DNA of 64,000 nt from JBBECE01 sp964574935 (lineage in GTDB: Bacteria; Pseudomonadota; Alphaproteobacteria; Rhizobiales; Devosiaceae): NCBI GenBank assembly GCA_964574935.1, contig CAZNOZ010000008.1:1-64000 (forward strand), given 5' to 3'. Numbering within the stretch: position 1 is the stretch's first letter; each line of letters starts with the position of its first letter. Below the pieces are notes generated by a model that was not told where the DNA came from, did no database searches, and worked only from the letters and a program-made list of their open reading frames with translations. The position numbers and the translations under genes were made by a program. Positions 61,831 through 64,000 of the stretch are shown one piece after another.

Positions 61831-63225
61831 ATGATGCCCAAGGATCGGCTTGAACGGGTGCTCGACGCACTCGACCACGACCTCGAGGCCGGCCGCGAGC
61901 GGCTCTTCGAGCTGCTGCGCATCCCCTCGATCTCGACCGATCCCTCCCACGCGTCCGATTGCCGGGCCGCCGCCGATTGGCTCGCCGCGGAGCTGGCGGG
62001 CGACGGCTTTGCGGCCGAGGTTCACGAAACCTCCGGCCACCCGGGCGTCGTCGCCAGCGACCTTGCAGCCGGCGGCTTGCACGTCCTTTTCTATGGCCAC
62101 TACGACGTGCAGCCGCCCGATCCCCTCGACAACTGGCGCACGCCGCCCTTCGAGCCGTCCCTGGTCACCGATCCCGCCGGCAATCGGACGATCGTCGCCA
62201 GGGGCGCCTCCGACGACAAGGGACAGTTGATGACCTTTCTCATCGCCTGCCGCGCCTGGCGCGAAGCCGGCGGCGGGCTCCCGGTGGGCGTGACGATCCT
62301 GCTCGAAGGCGAGGAGGAGACCGGCAGCCTGGGTCTGGGGTCGCTGATCGACGCCGTCGCCGACTTGCCGCGCGTCGATCTGGCGCTGGCCTGCGACACC
62401 GAGATGTGGGACCGGCAGACCCCGGCAATCGTGGCGATGCTGCGCGGGTTGATCGCCGAGGAAATCGAGATCACGGCGGCCGCCCGGGATCTGCATTCGG
62501 GCGTCTACGGGTCAGCCGCCCGCAACCCCCTACAGGTGATCGCGGAGATCATCGCCGGCCTGCGGGCCCCGGACGGCAGCGTGACCATTGACGGGTTCTA
62601 CGACGATGTTCGCGAAGTGCCCGAAGACGTCGCCGCAAGCTGGCGCGGCCTCGATTTCGACCAGGAGGCGTTCCTGGCCGAGGTCGGCCTCAAGGTGCCG
62701 GCCGGAGAGCGGGACCGCTCGGTTCTCGAGCAGACCTGGTCGCGTCCGACATGCGAGGTCAACGGCGTGTGGGGTGGCTACACCGGGGAAGGCACCAAGA
62801 CCGTCATCCCCGCCACGGCGAGCGCCAAGTTCAGTTTCCGCCTGGTCGCCGACCAGCGTCCCGACAAAATTCGTGAAGCGTTTCGGTCCCACGTCCGTGC
62901 CGCCCTGCCCGCGGACTGTTCGGTGCGGTTTACCGATCAGGCCTCGGCGCTGCCGGTTGCGGTGCCGACCGACGGGGCTCACCTCAGCAAGGCCCGCCAG
63001 GCGCTGGCCGCCGAATGGGGGCGCGAAGCGCTCGTCATCGGCACCGGCGGCACGCTTCCGGCGGTCGCCGAATTCAAGCAGCGGCTGGGGCTCGACACGC
63101 TTCTTGTCGGCTTCGCGCAGCGCGACGACAACATCCATGCGCCCAACGAGAAATACGATCTGGCGAGCTTTCACCGCGGCGCCCGCTCCTGGGCACGGAT
63201 TCTCGGCGCCCTCGCCGCCCAATAG
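61831..63225 (+). CDS. M20 family metallopeptidase (M20/M25/M40)
   Basis: 464-aa zinc-dependent dipeptidase-like enzyme. Metal ligands are seen in LFYGHYDVQPPDP, ARGASDDKGQLM, EGEEETGS and the C-terminal HAPNEKYD, with lid domain in the middle. A GGGAGG site precedes the ATG at 61831 (the second ATG at 61834 gives better spacing). Start at GTG 61807 seems less likely. Substrate probably a small peptide. Confidence 0.92.
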   Translation: MMPKDRLERVLDALDHDLEAGRERLFELLRIPSISTDPSHASDCRAAADWLAAELAGDGFAAEVHETSGHPGVVASDLAAGGLHVLFYGHYDVQPPDPLDNWRTPPFEPSLVTDPAGNRTIVARGASDDKGQLMTFLIACRAWREAGGGLPVGVTILLEGEEETGSLGLGSLIDAVADLPRVDLALACDTEMWDRQTPAIVAMLRGLIAEEIEITAAARDLHSGVYGSAARNPLQVIAEIIAGLRAPDGSVTIDGFYDDVREVPEDVAASWRGLDFDQEAFLAEVGLKVPAGERDRSVLEQTWSRPTCEVNGVWGGYTGEGTKTVIPATASAKFSFRLVADQRPDKIREAFRSHVRAALPADCSVRFTDQASALPVAVPTDGAHLSKARQALAAEWGREALVIGTGGTLPAVAEFKQRLGLDTLLVGFAQRDDNIHAPNEKYDLASFHRGARSWARILGALAAQ

Positions 63226-63282
63226 CGCCCGCCAGCCGCAGCAACGAGCCGCCGTCGGCGTGGCGATCCGGAGTGCCGGCGC

Positions 63283-63408
63283 TCAGCCTTGGCGGGCTTT
63301 GAACCGGCGATTGACCTTGTTGATGATGTAGACGCGCCCGCGCCGGCGCACGATCTTGTTCGCGCGATGCCGCCCACGCAGGGATCTCAGCGAGTTTCTG
63401 ACTTTCAT
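63283..63408 (-). CDS. rpmJ: 50S ribosomal protein bL36
   Basis: 41 aa: MKVRNSLRSLRGRHRANKIV followed by RGRVYIINKVNRRFKARQG. It is the zinc-free type lacking cysteines (YkgO-like), as common in alphaproteobacteria. The upstream in-frame extension is not translated. Confidence 0.95.
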   Translation of the reverse strand: MKVRNSLRSLRGRHRANKIVRRRGRVYIINKVNRRFKARQG

Positions 63409-63542
63409 CGCGGGTGGCTCCCTGCGGAAACGAATGGCGGCCGGCAACGCCGGCAGGGCGCTAGATAGGGGCATCAGGTCGGGCTGTCAACGCGCCGGAA
63501 TCCGGCAATCCCGCCGCGCTGGCGCGGCAAGCCGGCAAGGTC

Positions 63543-64000
63543 TCAGGGCTCGGCCCGCTCCACCAGCGCCGCCACACCCATGCCGCCCGCCGTGCAGATC
63601 GAAATCAGCGCCCGTGACCGGTTCCCGGTGGCCAGGAGCTTGGCGGTCACCGCCAGAATTCGCGCCCCGGTCGCCGCGAACGGGTGCCCGTAGGCAACCG
63701 ACGACCCGACGAGATTGGTTTTTTCCGGGTCGAGCTTGCCCAGCGCTCTGGACCGACCCAGCACCCGGCGGCAGTATTTGCGGTCGGTGAAGGCCTTGAG
63801 CGTGCACAGCACCTGGGCGGCGAACGCCTCGTGGAATTCAAAAATGTCGAAGTCGGCGAACGAAAGGCCGAACCGCCGCAGCAGGTTGGAGACGGCGATG
63901 GTCGGCGCCATCAAGAGCCCGTCGCCATGCGCGAAATCGTTGGCCGCCACCGAGCCGGCAACCAAATAGCCCAGGATCGGCAGCCCCCTGGCCCTGGCCC
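63543..64000 (-). CDS. Thiolase (acetyl-CoA C-acyltransferase), C-terminal part (cut by window edge)
   Basis: C-terminal ~150 residues of a thiolase of the FadI/acetyl-CoA acetyltransferase type. FEFHEAFAAQVL carries the conserved His-Glu-Ala-Phe, VAYGHPFAATGARIL the catalytic His region, and CTAGGMGVAALVE the last active-site Cys. Condensation or beta-oxidation cannot be told without the N-terminal part, which lies beyond 64000. Confidence 0.9.
   Translation of the reverse strand, partial: ARARGLPILGYLVAGSVAANDFAHGDGLLMAPTIAVSNLLRRFGLSFADFDIFEFHEAFAAQVLCTLKAFTDRKYCRRVLGRSRALGKLDPEKTNLVGSSVAYGHPFAATGARILAVTAKLLATGNRSRALISICTAGGMGVAALVERAEP

Overview
The window is one stretch of a GC-rich alphaproteobacterial chromosome, most likely from Hyphomicrobiales (Rhizobiales) or a close relative. 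The evidence is the gene content and order: ruvCAB with tolQRAB-pal-cpoB-tilS-ftsH, tkt-gap-pgk-fba, the three-gene transhydrogenase with an aa3-type oxidase subunit IV, and alphaproteobacterial families such as RcdA (DUF1465), TrcR (DUF1013), DUF1192, DUF4164, DUF992 and DUF1036. It is a draft sequence with two 10-N and three 100-N gaps. All three 100-N gaps lie at tandem or palindromic repeats. Most genes are housekeeping and no prophage, IS element or CRISPR array was seen.

Layout. 1-9584 (minus strand) is a cell-envelope block: ftsH (cut by the window edge), tilS, cpoB, pal, tolB, tolA, tolR, tolQ, ybgC and a phosphoesterase. Three tandem micro-lipoprotein genes, too short for ordinary ORF calling, sit between tolB and pal. 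9592-14117 carries ruvBAC, a copper chaperone, a GGDEF protein and a YebC regulator. 14309-19148 holds a DUF805 protein, an autoregulated-looking TetR gene, a YmdB phosphodiesterase, 5-FTHF cyclo-ligase, a probable 6S RNA, a class III cyclase, zapA and a DUF4164 gene. 19359-26273 is the lower-glycolysis/pentose cluster tkt-gap-pgk-fba, then thiE-like and Sel1 genes. 26270-31126 has a rhomboid-like gene, efp, an inositol monophosphatase and a MotA-like/OmpA-like pair. 31362-37991 has an ABC exporter, rpmE, rcdA, a repeated region that looks like twin small RNAs, a DUF1192 gene, an oxidoreductase, trcR, a TSUP permease and a DUF465 gene. 38247-43742 has a second DUF465 gene, a cation/proton antiporter, purEK, rpsU and two DUF992 paralogues. 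43819-54322 has pntB/pntAB/pntAA, oxidase subunit IV, an M3 oligopeptidase, an NtrC-type regulator, an LdtD-like L,D-transpeptidase and a MepK-like DUF882 protein. 54437-64000 has dxs, several small regulators and stress-type proteins, an SAF-domain dehydrogenase, pyk, an M20 peptidase, rpmJ and the 3' part of a thiolase gene.

The less ordinary content is small and mostly non-coding: (i) three 34-35 aa lipoproteins whose 26-residue core is identical although their DNA has diverged at synonymous sites; (ii) a 153-bp tandem duplication carrying two identical minus-strand terminators behind CCUCC motifs; (iii) short tandem repeats abutting the starts of rpmE and the antiporter gene; (iv) two copies of a palindromic operator at tetR; (v) an 11-bp perfect inverted repeat ahead of the mepK-like gene. 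Function for these is inference; the sequence patterns are directly visible.
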